In this document: positions 7,501 through 15,467 of the stretch, piece by piece
How the letters are laid out: every line of letters begins with the position of its first letter
Numbering within the stretch: position 1 is the first letter of the stretch
DNA from: Acidobacteriota bacterium
GTDB lineage: Bacteria; Acidobacteriota; Terriglobia; Bryobacterales; Bryobacteraceae
DNA: 37,999 nucleotides
Direction: 5' to 3'
Assembly: GCA_016201205.1 (NCBI GenBank)
Contig: JACQDF010000061.1
Coordinates: forward strand, 1 to 37,999
Translations under genes and position numbers: made by a program
The notes under the pieces: model-generated
Databases searched by the model: none
Told to the model about the DNA's origin: nothing
Seen by the model: only the letters and a program-made list of their open reading frames with translations

Positions 7501-9168
7501 TCAGCGCTGCATCTTCGCAAAATAGCTGTCGGCCAGATGCGGCTCGTACTCGACCGCCTTGCGCCAGCAGGCGCGCGCCTCCTGCTCGTCCCCCAAGGCC
7601 CGCAGAGCATGGCCGAGATTGACCAGCGCTTCGGAAAAACGCGGTTTCTGGCTGAGCGCCTGCCGGTAGAAACGGGATGCGTCCTCATGCTGGCCGCCTT
7701 TCTGGCGCGCCAGCCCGATGTGGTAGAGCAGATCGGCCGTCTGTTCTCCCTGCTCGGCCATCAGCTCGGCGGCTTCTTCGGCCTTCTCCAGATCATTGTT
7801 CTCGAGCGCCAGAGAGACCAGCGCGCGCAGGATCTCGACCGACTGGGGCTGCGCCGCCAGCGCCAGCTCGAACGCCTGGCTGGCCGTATCGCGATCTCCC
7901 AGGTTCCAATGCGCCACCCCAAGATTGAACAGCGCATCCGCCCAATCGCCGCGAAGGCGGGTGCAATGATCGAGCGCATCCGCGCAGCCTTTCCAGTTGC
8001 CACGCTCAGCGCGCAAGTACCCTAGCCGGAACCATGCTTCCGGCGAATCAGACGCCACTTTCACCAGCCGCATGTAGACTTTTTCGGCATCCGAGGCGTT
8101 GCCGTGCTGCTCGTAGCCGAGCGCCAGATTCCACAGCGGCTCCGCCTGATCGGGCGAAGCCTGAATCGCCTTTTCGTAGGCTTTGCGGGCCGCGTCCCAG
8201 TCGCCTTTCTGCTCCAGCACCGCGCCCAGACAGGAGTGCACCGACTTGTGGTCCGGGCGGAGCTCGGCCGCCTTGGCAAAGGCCTTGGCGGCTGCATCCA
8301 GCCGGTTCACCCGTTGGTTCGCGATCCCCAGATTGAGCCACGCCTCCATCAGCTCCGGCTCAGCTTCCGCCAGCTCGGAACACAAGCGCGCCGCCGTTTC
8401 CCAATCCTCGTTTGCCAGGGCCACCGTGGCCAGACCCTCCAGCACCGGCCGCGACTTGGGGCGGATGCGCTGGAGACGCTCGCAGTATTCCTTCAGGTTG
8501 GCCGTGTCCTTGCGTGCCACGCCGATGGCGATGAGGTTCACCAGCACCTCCTCGGCGTTCGGATTGCGCTGCAGAAGCCGGCGGTAGATCTCCGCTGCCT
8601 GGTCGAATTGCCAAAGCAGTTGCAGCGCCACCGCCCTGCCGAACAGCGCTGTCGGATTGTTCGGATCGCGGCTCAGGCACTGCTCGAAGGTGTCCTGCGC
8701 CTGCTTCGGCTTCTTCAGATGCAGCAGACAGATGCCCAGCCCGAGCCGCGGCTCGGGACGCGCCGGGTCCGCCTGCGAGGCTTTCTCAAACGCCAGCGCT
8801 GCTTCCTTGTACCGCCGCAGCTTCTCGTAGCAGAGGCCCTGATTGAAATGCCCCATTTTGTGGCCCGATACAGCCGCCGCCGCCTTTCCATAACTGGCAG
8901 CGGCTTCCTCGTAGCGCTCCAGCTCATATTGAATGTGCCCCATCGCCGAGAAGCACTCGGCGGCGTTGTTGGAGTCTTCAGCGCCACGGCTCAGCTCCGC
9001 CAGAGCCTGCTCGGTCTGTCCCTCCAGGTGCCATGTCACCGCGTTGACGAAGGCGTGTGAGGAAGCTGCCCGCTTTTTCAGTTGCGCGTCGGCCTGCTCC
9101 AGCTTCAGCAAGGCGGGAATCAGTTCGTCGTCCACGAACCAAATCCACTGATCCCGGATTTCCTGCAT
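7501..9168 (-). CDS. Tetratricopeptide-repeat protein, function unknown
   Basis: The 555-residue product is almost wholly TPR after an N-terminal helical segment (MQEIRDQWIWFVDDELIPALLKLEQA). About fourteen 34-residue units can be read, for example AECFSAMGHIQYELERYEEA, PEPRLGLGICLLHLKKPKQA, EAWLNLGIANQRVNRLDAA, AEPLWNLALGYEQHGNASDA and SEALVNLGHALRALGDEQEA. No catalytic domain, signal peptide or membrane helix is visible, so a cytoplasmic scaffold role is likely but unproven. The frame extends 33 codons upstream, but the ATG at 9168 follows GGGAGAGAGC and leaves a 28-bp gap to the upstream gene stop, so it is the preferred start. It is probably co-transcribed with the zinc-ribbon protein gene and ends at a good terminator. 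I do not recognise a specific ortholog family. Confidence 0.85.
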   Translation of the reverse strand: MQEIRDQWIWFVDDELIPALLKLEQADAQLKKRAASSHAFVNAVTWHLEGQTEQALAELSRGAEDSNNAAECFSAMGHIQYELERYEEAAASYGKAAAAVSGHKMGHFNQGLCYEKLRRYKEAALAFEKASQADPARPEPRLGLGICLLHLKKPKQAQDTFEQCLSRDPNNPTALFGRAVALQLLWQFDQAAEIYRRLLQRNPNAEEVLVNLIAIGVARKDTANLKEYCERLQRIRPKSRPVLEGLATVALANEDWETAARLCSELAEAEPELMEAWLNLGIANQRVNRLDAAAKAFAKAAELRPDHKSVHSCLGAVLEQKGDWDAARKAYEKAIQASPDQAEPLWNLALGYEQHGNASDAEKVYMRLVKVASDSPEAWFRLGYLRAERGNWKGCADALDHCTRLRGDWADALFNLGVAHWNLGDRDTASQAFELALAAQPQSVEILRALVSLALENNDLEKAEEAAELMAEQGEQTADLLYHIGLARQKGGQHEDASRFYRQALSQKPRFSEALVNLGHALRALGDEQEARACWRKAVEYEPHLADSYFAKMQR

Positions 9169-9196
9169 GCTGCTCTCTCCCTTGTCCGATACCGCC

Positions 9197-11740
9197 TTAT
9201 TTGGCGGACTTTTGCCGTAAATGCCACACTTGAATCTGCCGAACCTGGCCGCGATCCGCGCCTTCATTGGCTACGCCGAAACCGCCCGTCAGAATCGATG
9301 CATCCATCCACTCGTCCACCGTGTGGTCCTGGATCGTCACCGAGAACTTCGGCCCGATCACATCCTGCCGCACGCGGTAGACCATGCCCAGGTGGACCGG
9401 GAAAGGCAGTTGTTTTTCCACTGTCTCTCCCGGAATGTTGTCCACTACCGGGAAACGCGCCAGGTTCACGACCAGGGACGGTCCACCCTTCACCTGTTGC
9501 AGCTTCAGCACGTAATACCTGCTGGCGCTCGCGGCGCGCACCAGCCAGCTCACAGCTTTGGACTCAATCTCCGCCTGGAACTCGACGCGATAGTCTGAGA
9601 TGTGCATGGACGGGCGATAAAAAGAAAGCTGGCGGAACTTGTTGCCGGCCGTGTCGGTAGCCCAGTCGGTCTGCCAGCCCGCATCCCCCATCACAATCCC
9701 GGCTGTCTCCACGACGCCAACCCCAATTCCGGTCAGCGGGCCTGCCGGCGCTTTGGGCCGCGGGACGCCGCTGAACTGCCAGGCAGCGAGCCCGCCGATC
9801 ACCGCCAGCACGCCCGCGGCGATGCCGATCCGCACCCCCGCGCCCGAACCGTTCGTCAGGCCGCCCGCCAGCGGAAATTCTGTCGCAAGTCCTAACCTGG
9901 GAGCATCGTCCGGCTGTCCGGCCGGCGATGCTTTCTTGCTTGCCTCCGGCTGGGGCTTCTTTTCCTCCGTTTTCGTGGCCGGCGCCTTCCCGTCCTGAGT
10001 TCGCGCGGCGATAGCCGCCAGCTCTGCTTCCACTTCCTCGCCTAGCGCGGATGGCTCCTCGATGGGCTCCTCGCCATCATGTTGGCGATGGGTCTGCCGG
10101 TGATGCTTTCGGTTCTTCTTACTTTCCTGCTTCGTTTTGCCGGATGGGGCCGGCTCGGCTTTAGCGTGCTCCGTCTTGACTTGCTCGATCTTGGGAGGCT
10201 CGGCTTTGGCGACCGGCTCGGCTTGCACAGCCGGCTCGAGCTTGGCCGCGGGCTCGGCCTTGGCCACGGGCTCGGGCTTGGCTGCGGGCTCGACTTTAGC
10301 CACGCGCTCGGGCTCACGCTTCGGCTCGGGCGAAGGCGTCGCTTTGGCCTCTGCCTTTGGCGGTTCTTCCGGCTTGATCTGCGGGGCTGCTGCCGCTTCG
10401 GTTTCCGCCGGCGCCGGAGCCTCCGGCGACGGCCCTTTGCACATCGGCTGGCGTAGCGGCAGCACCGATACCGTCGGCAGATGAAGGCGCGAACCGGTGG
10501 TCGTCACCGGTTGGACGGCGGCTTGAGGTTGGATGACAGGGGGACGACGCAGCTTGGGAAGGTCGCCCAGCAGCCGATCCATCATGTCGGGAACGATGAC
10601 TTCTTCTTCGGGCTGGACCTCGATCGCAGCTTGCCCCTCGTCCTTGGATGCCTCCTGAACGGCCGCTTCCACCGGGGGCTCGTACAGCTCTAAGGCGGTG
10701 GCCAACGGCTGAATCGAAAACGGCGGCTGCTCCCGGCTATCTTCAAGCTCGTCCCAGTGAATGTCCTCGAAGACGGGAACCCGGCGCTCGTCAACCTGAG
10801 CTTCCGGCTCCGCCAGGGACGCAGCGACATTCACCACGGTGTCGTCGGGAGTCGCTCTTCCGTTTACGGACCGCCGGATCTCGGGATCGCCGGCAAAATC
10901 GAACCCCGTGACTGAGAATCGCAGCCGGGTCGTGTTCGCCCATTCGACCGAGGAGGCAAACTCCTGCGGCTCCAGCTCTTCCTCAGGTCTTTCCATCTGC
11001 TGCCAGCGCTGTTCCAGCATCCGCAATGCGGTGTCCAGCACCCACTGGCGTTGCAGGTTTGGCGGTCCCGCCACAAGGGTGGCGCCCTGCGGCCGATTCC
11101 GAATCACAGTTTCCGCCATAGAGCAATCTCCGGTCAGCGATTTGAAAACTGGCTGTGATTTTGACATCGGCATTTCCGAGGTAAAACCTTTAGGGACGAC
11201 CGAGGGAAATCCTTTAGTCCTGGGAGGCGAAACAGGCCTACTTATCGGTCTGCGGAAGTGATAGCCCTTGATGGTAACCTGCTTTACAAACCTTGGCGCA
11301 TCGGATGCGGCTGCGCCCACCGGCCGCATATCGTGAAACGCAAATGGATACATCCCCATCAAACAGATGCGTTGCTCCTCGACGGCAGCTACTTTCTCCC
11401 GGTAGTGTGCGACCGTCTCTTCGGACGCGCGGTCCGCGAGACCCAATCGTGCCGGGTAGCCCCGTACCCGCACGGACGGTGTCCCGGCGTGCTCCACCGC
11501 ATGCGCCAGATTCAATAGGAATCCTGTATGCCGGGGTTGCCCTCCTCCGGAGGCGTCGCCGGAAATCGGTCCCTCTTGCTGGTGAAGCGGCCGGTACTTC
11601 CACTGAAACCCCTCGCTTCGTTTCAACGCCAGCCGGCCCAACTCCTCCTCGTAACGCTGGCGGTGCAATTCCGAGCAGAATTCGGGTGCTCGAATCTCAT
11701 CCCGCGTCGGGAAGTCACGCCCGCAATATCGGCATCGCAT
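9197..11740 (-). CDS. Uncharacterised protein: zinc ribbon, Pro/Ala/Glu/Lys-rich linker, one TM helix, jelly-roll-like C-terminal domain
   Basis: 847 residues with an unusual domain order. Residues 3-26 hold a Cys3-x2-Cys6-x15-Cys22-x3-His26 set (FCSELHRQRYEEEL), resembling a small treble-clef or ribbon. Residues about 40-400 are poorly conserved and partly acidic. Residues about 430-610 are rich in Pro, Ala, Glu and Lys and include six perfect-length 6-residue repeats of the type (V/A)AKxEP, then a basic stretch KKNRKHHRQTHRQH. One transmembrane helix, IGIAAGVLAVIGGLAAW, lies near residues 637-657. The C-terminal 170 residues alternate hydrophobic strands (SDYRVEFQAEIESKAVSWLVRA, RYYVLKLQQVKGGPSLVV, FSVTIQDHTVDEWMDAS, GGFGVANEG) as in concanavalin/LamG-like jelly rolls. 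The likely topology is zinc ribbon in the cytoplasm and jelly roll outside. No strong ribosome-binding site precedes 11740. It lies 28 bp upstream of the TPR gene. I do not recognise it as a named family. Confidence 0.8.
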   Translation of the reverse strand: MRCRYCGRDFPTRDEIRAPEFCSELHRQRYEEELGRLALKRSEGFQWKYRPLHQQEGPISGDASGGGQPRHTGFLLNLAHAVEHAGTPSVRVRGYPARLGLADRASEETVAHYREKVAAVEEQRICLMGMYPFAFHDMRPVGAAASDAPRFVKQVTIKGYHFRRPISRPVSPPRTKGFPSVVPKGFTSEMPMSKSQPVFKSLTGDCSMAETVIRNRPQGATLVAGPPNLQRQWVLDTALRMLEQRWQQMERPEEELEPQEFASSVEWANTTRLRFSVTGFDFAGDPEIRRSVNGRATPDDTVVNVAASLAEPEAQVDERRVPVFEDIHWDELEDSREQPPFSIQPLATALELYEPPVEAAVQEASKDEGQAAIEVQPEEEVIVPDMMDRLLGDLPKLRRPPVIQPQAAVQPVTTTGSRLHLPTVSVLPLRQPMCKGPSPEAPAPAETEAAAAPQIKPEEPPKAEAKATPSPEPKREPERVAKVEPAAKPEPVAKAEPAAKLEPAVQAEPVAKAEPPKIEQVKTEHAKAEPAPSGKTKQESKKNRKHHRQTHRQHDGEEPIEEPSALGEEVEAELAAIAARTQDGKAPATKTEEKKPQPEASKKASPAGQPDDAPRLGLATEFPLAGGLTNGSGAGVRIGIAAGVLAVIGGLAAWQFSGVPRPKAPAGPLTGIGVGVVETAGIVMGDAGWQTDWATDTAGNKFRQLSFYRPSMHISDYRVEFQAEIESKAVSWLVRAASASRYYVLKLQQVKGGPSLVVNLARFPVVDNIPGETVEKQLPFPVHLGMVYRVRQDVIGPKFSVTIQDHTVDEWMDASILTGGFGVANEGADRGQVRQIQVWHLRQKSAK
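10196..10303 (-). repeat. Six 18-bp tandem repeats inside the zinc-ribbon protein gene
   Basis: In translation the six units read VAKVEP, AAKPEP, VAKAEP, AAKLEP, AVQAEP and VAKAEP, giving an exact 18-bp period over 108 bp. The units are diverged at the DNA level but in register. This is typical of a disordered spacer, and such tracts can change length by slippage. Confidence 0.8.
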
Positions 11741-11765
11741 GCTGGCGACGAGTTACCTCGGCTTC

Positions 11766-11795
11766 TATAGTAGGCATAGAAGGGGCAAGATTCTA
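11766..11795 (-). promoter_or_regulatory. Possible promoter for the zinc-ribbon/TPR operon
   Basis: On the minus strand a TACTAT (11766-11771) resembles a -10 element, with a weak TAGAAT at the -35 position (11790-11795) and an 18-bp spacer. It lies 25 bp before the ATG at 11740 in a locally AT-rich patch. The -35 match is poor, so this is a weak call. Confidence 0.25.
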
Positions 11796-11839
11796 GTACT
11801 CGAATCCACCTAGTTGTAGACCTCTCCTAGCACCTAGTT
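11793..11839. promoter_or_regulatory. CTAG cluster with a 9-bp direct repeat between divergent genes
   Basis: CTAG occurs at 11793, 11810, 11827 and 11834, the first three exactly 17 bp apart. Two of them are within a 9-bp direct repeat CACCTAGTT (11807-11815 and 11831-11839, starts 24 bp apart). The cluster lies in the 220-bp region between the leftward zinc-ribbon operon and the rightward roadblock gene. CTAG is normally rare in bacterial DNA, so a binding site is plausible. The regulator is unknown. Confidence 0.35.
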
Positions 11840-11960
11840 TGGGGGTAGCCACTGCCTGAAGAAGGGGGTTGGAAGCGGCTGGTCGCAAGTAAAGTTTCCT
11901 GATTGTCGTGTCGATGAAATACCTGCGGGCATACAACTGTATCACCGGCCCGGAGGGAGC

Positions 11961-12326
11961 ATGGTGCACATCGATCAGATTCAGCAAGACCTGGAAAACC
12001 TGCGCGCGACAGTGCCCGAACTGAAAGGCGTGCTGCTGGCGTCCAACGAAGGTGAGCCGATTGCCCATTCTCTTTCTACAGATGCGGATCCCAGCCGGAT
12101 TGCCGCGATGGCCGCGGCGGCATCCAGCCTGGGGAAGCGAGTCAGCGAATCCTTAAGCGCCGGCTCCTTGAGCGAAATCAGCCTGAGTGGGACCGAAGGG
12201 CAGGTGTTTCTGTACAATGCGGGCGGCAAGGCGGTGCTGGCGGTGATTGGGCCGTCCGGGGCCAACACGGGGCTGATCCATCTGGAAGCGCGCTGGGCTG
12301 CGCGGGAAATCGGCGAGCGGTTTTAG
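11961..12326 (+). CDS. Roadblock/LC7 domain protein (MglB-like fold)
   Basis: A 121-residue single-domain protein of the roadblock/LC7 superfamily. It starts IDQIQQDLENLRATVPELKGVLLASNEGEPIAHSL, the typical helix then first two strands, continues with the long central helix (DPSRIAAMAAAASSLGKRVSESL), and ends with the strand pair GQVFLYNAGGKAVLAVIGPSG and a final helix. In bacteria such proteins are usually partners or GAPs of small Ras-like GTPases (MglA) in polarity or motility, or occur in GTPase-conservon operons. No MglA-like GTPase is next to it here. The ATG at 11961 has a strong GGAGGGAGC ribosome-binding site. It is divergent from the zinc-ribbon/TPR operon and convergent with the stress-protein gene. 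The family call is firm; the function is open. Confidence 0.85.
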   Translation: MVHIDQIQQDLENLRATVPELKGVLLASNEGEPIAHSLSTDADPSRIAAMAAAASSLGKRVSESLSAGSLSEISLSGTEGQVFLYNAGGKAVLAVIGPSGANTGLIHLEARWAAREIGERF

Positions 12327-12372
12327 GAGCAAGGCCGGAGGGCTACGGAATAACGTTGCCAACCGTTCGGGA

Positions 12373-12431
12373 CCGCTTGCTGACGCGCGCGGCTCAGCAA
12401 GGGTTTCCGAGCCGCTAGCGTGAGTGAGCGG
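12373..12431 (+). repeat. Dispersed imperfect palindrome, copy B (59 bp)
   Basis: Left arm 12373-12395 is identical over 23 nt to the left arm of copy A. The right arm is 12409-12431 and the loop is 13 nt. Outer flanks CCAACCG and CGGTTGG extend the symmetry, and the right flank TTGGAAA is shared with copy A. It lies between the convergent roadblock and universal-stress genes, 46 and 44 bp from their stop codons. Confidence 0.85.
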
Positions 12432-12475
12432 TTGGAAAGGTTACTTAATGACAGGCCCTTATGGCGCGAGCAGCG

Positions 12476-13348
12476 TTAAACGCTGACCACCGGACACGGC
12501 GACTGCCGGATGATCGAATAAGCATGCGCGCGGATGCGGCCAAAGACGCCCGCCGTCGAGCCGCGGCCGATGATGAGCAAGTCCGCCTTGGCCTTTCTGG
12601 CGAGCTCACACACGCAGGTGGAGGCGTCGCCTGCCTCGATCCGTACTTCGGCGTCGGCGCCGGCCGTCTGCTGCAACTCGGCGATCCGCCTGCCGGCTTC
12701 CTCGGCGAACCGCTCCTTCCAATTCGGTTCGAAGTATTCTCCCGCCATGCCTTCCACCGATGGCGTGGCATGCAGGATGACAAGCTTCGCTCTGGCGACG
12801 CCGGCGAGCTCCGCCGCCCAACGCAGGATCTTTGGGCTGAGGGGCCCCAGATCGAGCGCCGCGGCGACCGTCCGGATCTGGATCTCTTCGGGCTCCGGCG
12901 CGTCTTCCATATGAACGCCGGTGAACACGGGACAATCGGCGTCGTGCAGCACTTTGGCTGTCACCGAGCCGAGCATGAAGCGGCGGAATCCGCCGTATCC
13001 GTGGGTCGGCATCACGACAAGATCGATCTGGTGGTTGTGCGCGTATTCCACCAGCTTGCGCGCCGGATCCCCTTCCAGCAGCACTCGTCTGATCTTATAG
13101 TGCTTCAGCTCTTCGTCGAGAAAGTACTCCAGGTCCTTGCGCACCTGTTCGGTTCGCGCCGTGGTGTACTCCTGGATCAGCCCGCCTCCCAGATCGGCCA
13201 TGCTGTACTCGAAGTGCGGCGGCGGCAGCACGTGCGCCAGCGTCACCTCCGGTTGAAGGAAATCATGCAGCGCGTCCAGCATACGGGCCGCCCCGCGGCA
13301 ACGGTTCGAGAAATCCACCGGGAACAAGATCTGATTCAACGCGAACAT
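12476..13348 (-). CDS. Tandem-domain universal stress protein (UspA family)
   Basis: 290 residues containing two Usp domains. The first (about residues 5-145) begins LNQILFPVDFSNRCRGAARML and carries the nucleotide-binding pattern G-x2-G-x9-G-S in THGYGGFRRFMLGSVTAKVLHDADCPVF. The second (about 155-290) ends GRGSTAGVFGRIRAHAYSIIRQSPCPVVSV, where the terminal Gly-Ser is replaced (Arg-Ala-His-Ala), so ATP binding there is doubtful. The frame is open 21 codons further upstream, but the ATG at 13348 has GGAAAGGAG ahead of it and is chosen. Usp proteins are cytoplasmic stress or energy-status proteins with no known common enzymatic reaction. It is divergent from the sigma-54-type regulator across 274 bp, in which I found no confident promoter. 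Confidence 0.88.
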   Translation of the reverse strand: MFALNQILFPVDFSNRCRGAARMLDALHDFLQPEVTLAHVLPPPHFEYSMADLGGGLIQEYTTARTEQVRKDLEYFLDEELKHYKIRRVLLEGDPARKLVEYAHNHQIDLVVMPTHGYGGFRRFMLGSVTAKVLHDADCPVFTGVHMEDAPEPEEIQIRTVAAALDLGPLSPKILRWAAELAGVARAKLVILHATPSVEGMAGEYFEPNWKERFAEEAGRRIAELQQTAGADAEVRIEAGDASTCVCELARKAKADLLIIGRGSTAGVFGRIRAHAYSIIRQSPCPVVSV

Positions 13349-13622
13349 GGTCCGCCTCTCCTTTCCGAGCGCAAAGGCCGCGCCCCGCGGCGTCATAGCC
13401 TTGAGGAACACCGGAGTGTCCCTCCCGCGGGCGCGCCTATCTCCGGTGCACGCCCACTGCCATAGGCCGCGGCTTGCTCCCCCATTGCTTCAAGATGCTA
13501 CGGCAGAAAAAACCGCGGAAAACCGGAATCCGGCGCGAAATCCCCCAGAGCTTGTCACCACTGGGTGAATTCCCGCATCTTCACATTTCGGGAATGCTAA
13601 ACTAAGCATAAGGAAGGCCAGT

Positions 13623-14957
13623 GTGTCAAGAATCCTGGAAGGCTGGCAGCAATCGAAGATTCTGGAAGCCGTGTTCGACCAGCTTTCAGACGCGTTGTTT
13701 CTCTACGACTCCGACATGCTGATTACCGGGGTCAATCGAGCCGCCGAAATCATGTTTGGCATGAGCGCCGATGAGATGGTGGGCATGCACTGCAACGACG
13801 TGTTTCGCTGCGCCGTCTGCGAGACCGACTGCGCCATGCGGATCGGCGTCCATCAACCGGCCGTCTCCAACGGGACCATCCGCCTGCGCACCGACAATGG
13901 GCGCGAGCGAATGGCGGTGGTCCGGACGACGCACCTCTACAACGAAGAGGGCCACATGGAAGGCGCCGTCGCCACCATCAAGGACATCACCGAGGAGTTT
14001 CTGCCGCAGAACCGGGATATGGTGGCCGAGTCTCAGGCCATGAAGGACATCTACACCTTCATCCGCCGGGTGGCGGCCAGCGAGGCTTCGACGATTCTGG
14101 TGGAGGGCGAAAACGGAACAGGCAAGGACCTGATCGCCAAGATGATTCATTATTCCAGCATGCGGCAGGCCGAGCCGTTTATCGCCATCAATTGCGCCGC
14201 CATTCCGGAAACACTGCTCGAGAGCGAATTGTTCGGCTACGAAAAGGGCGCCTTCACCGACGCGCGCGCACAGAAGCGCGGCCTGCTCGAGCTGGCCGAC
14301 AAGGGTACGCTGTTTCTCGACGAAGTGGGCGAGATCCCGCTCATGTTGCAAGCCAAGCTGCTGCGCGTGCTGGAAGAGCAGACCTTCCGGCGGCTGGGCG
14401 GGCTGAAGGATATTCGCCTGGACGTGCGCGTGATCGCCGCCACCAACCGCAATCTGCGGGAGGCGGTCAAAGAAGGAGCGTTCCGCCAGGACCTCTACTT
14501 CCGCCTCAATGTCATCCACGTCCAGATTCCGGCGTTGCGCGAGCGCCGCGCGGACATCCTCCCGCTGGCTCGCTTCTTCGTGGACTACTATAACCACAAG
14601 TTCAAGCGCCAGCTCCTGGGTCTGGCGCCCGAAACCGAGAGCCTGCTGCTCCGCCACGACTGGCCTGGCAACGTGCGGGAAGTGCGCAACGCCATCGAGC
14701 GCTCGATGATCCTGGAAGACAGCTCCTACATTACGCCCGCCAGCCTGCCGCTCTCGCTGTCGGAGCAACCCGTGCAGGCCGCCGCGGCGGCGGCGGAGGT
14801 TTTCCCGGACGGCGGCGTTTCCCTCCAGGAGACGGAGAAGCAACTGCTCATCCGGGCGCTCGAGAAGACGGGCGGGAATCAGACGCAGGCAGCGCGGCTG
14901 CTTCGGATCACGCGGGACACGTTGCGCTACAAGATGAAGAAGTTCAACTTGCGGTGA
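13623..14957 (+). CDS. PAS-AAA+-Fis sigma-54-dependent-type transcriptional activator
   Basis: 444 residues from a GTG start preceded by AAGGAAGG. An N-terminal PAS domain (about 15-125) contains four close cysteines, [15 protein letters not shown], a possible redox or metal site. The AAA+ domain (about 135-370) has Walker A GENGTGKD at 162-169, Walker [12 protein letters not shown], and sensor and arginine-finger elements [10 protein letters not shown] and [20 protein letters not shown]. The sigma-54 contact loop reads GAFTDA (209-214) instead of GAFTGA. The C-terminus is a Fis-type helix-turn-helix ([25 protein letters not shown]). There is no receiver domain, so the PAS domain is probably the direct sensor. 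Such proteins bind upstream of -24/-12 promoters and open the complex by ATP hydrolysis. Targets are unknown. The downstream thioesterase gene overlaps its stop codon. Confidence 0.93.
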   Translation: MSRILEGWQQSKILEAVFDQLSDALFLYDSDMLITGVNRAAEIMFGMSADEMVGMHCNDVFRCAVCETDCAMRIGVHQPAVSNGTIRLRTDNGRERMAVVRTTHLYNEEGHMEGAVATIKDITEEFLPQNRDMVAESQAMKDIYTFIRRVAASEASTILVEGENGTGKDLIAKMIHYSSMRQAEPFIAINCAAIPETLLESELFGYEKGAFTDARAQKRGLLELADKGTLFLDEVGEIPLMLQAKLLRVLEEQTFRRLGGLKDIRLDVRVIAATNRNLREAVKEGAFRQDLYFRLNVIHVQIPALRERRADILPLARFFVDYYNHKFKRQLLGLAPETESLLLRHDWPGNVREVRNAIERSMILEDSSYITPASLPLSLSEQPVQAAAAAAEVFPDGGVSLQETEKQLLIRALEKTGGNQTQAARLLRITRDTLRYKMKKFNLR

Positions 14958-15361
14958 TGAAGCCTTTCCGCTGGCAGGCCCGCATCCGGTTTGCGGATAC
15001 CGACGCCAGCCAGCGTATCCACTACACGGCGATGTTCCGGCATTTCGAGGCCTCCGAACAGGAGTTCCTGCACGCGCTCGGATGCCCCTACACGAGCCAC
15101 GAGCATCGCGATTTCGGTTTTCCGCGCGTGCACGTCGAGTGCGATTTTCAGTCGGAGATCCGCTATGACGACCTGGTGGACATTGACGTCACCGTGGACC
15201 GCGTCGGCACATCGTCGTTCACGCTGGCATTCGCCGCCGGCGTCGCGGGCCGCAACGCGGCCAAAGGGAAGGTAACGGTGGTGTGCCTGGACCGCCACAC
15301 CGAACGGTCCACGCCGCTGCCAGCGCGGCTTGCCGAGGCGCTGCGGCGCTATCTGGCCTAA
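14957..15361 (+). CDS. Hotdog-fold acyl-CoA thioesterase (YbgC/4-hydroxybenzoyl-CoA thioesterase family)
   Basis: 134 residues with the family signature at the N-terminus: RIRFADTDASQRIHYTAMFRHFEASEQEFL, where the second Asp of ADTDA is the catalytic position in the 4-hydroxybenzoyl-CoA thioesterase group. The core continues with VHVECDFQSEIRYDDLVDIDV and a strand FTLAFAAG. It should hydrolyse an acyl-CoA in the cytoplasm; the acyl group cannot be read from sequence. The ATG at 14957 overlaps the stop of the upstream regulator by one base (TGATG); a GTG one codon earlier is an alternative start. The overlap suggests joint expression with the regulator, but no functional link is evident. It converges with the histidine kinase gene, with repeat copy C between them. 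Confidence 0.85.
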   Translation: MKPFRWQARIRFADTDASQRIHYTAMFRHFEASEQEFLHALGCPYTSHEHRDFGFPRVHVECDFQSEIRYDDLVDIDVTVDRVGTSSFTLAFAAGVAGRNAAKGKVTVVCLDRHTERSTPLPARLAEALRRYLA

Positions 15362-15370
15362 GTGTGCCAA

Positions 15371-15429
15371 CCGCTCCGTGACCGTCGCGGCTCGGAAGCG
15401 CTTTCCGAGCCGCGCGCGTGAGCAAGCGG
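15371..15429 (-). repeat. Dispersed imperfect palindrome, copy C (59 bp, inverted)
   Basis: The arm at 15407-15429, read on the minus strand, matches the conserved arm of copies A, B and D at 22 of 23 positions. The partner arm is 15371-15393. The 13-nt loop GGAAGCGCTTTCC can itself pair and lengthen the stem. It starts 9 bp after the thioesterase stop and ends 38 bp before the stop of the convergent kinase gene. Confidence 0.85.
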
Positions 15430-15467
15430 CGGTGTCAACCTGAAGCAGTAATTCCATGACATGCGGC

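Noticed and set aside
13555-13568. Short inverted repeat TCACC-ACTG-GGTGA upstream of the sigma-54-type regulator.
   Set aside because: Five-base arms are common by chance; no second copy or promoter element supports it.
13349-13622. Search of the 274-bp divergent spacer for -24/-12 or -35/-10 promoters and small genes.
   Set aside because: No convincing promoter pair, no sigma-54 site, and no open frame with a ribosome-binding site and recognisable product.
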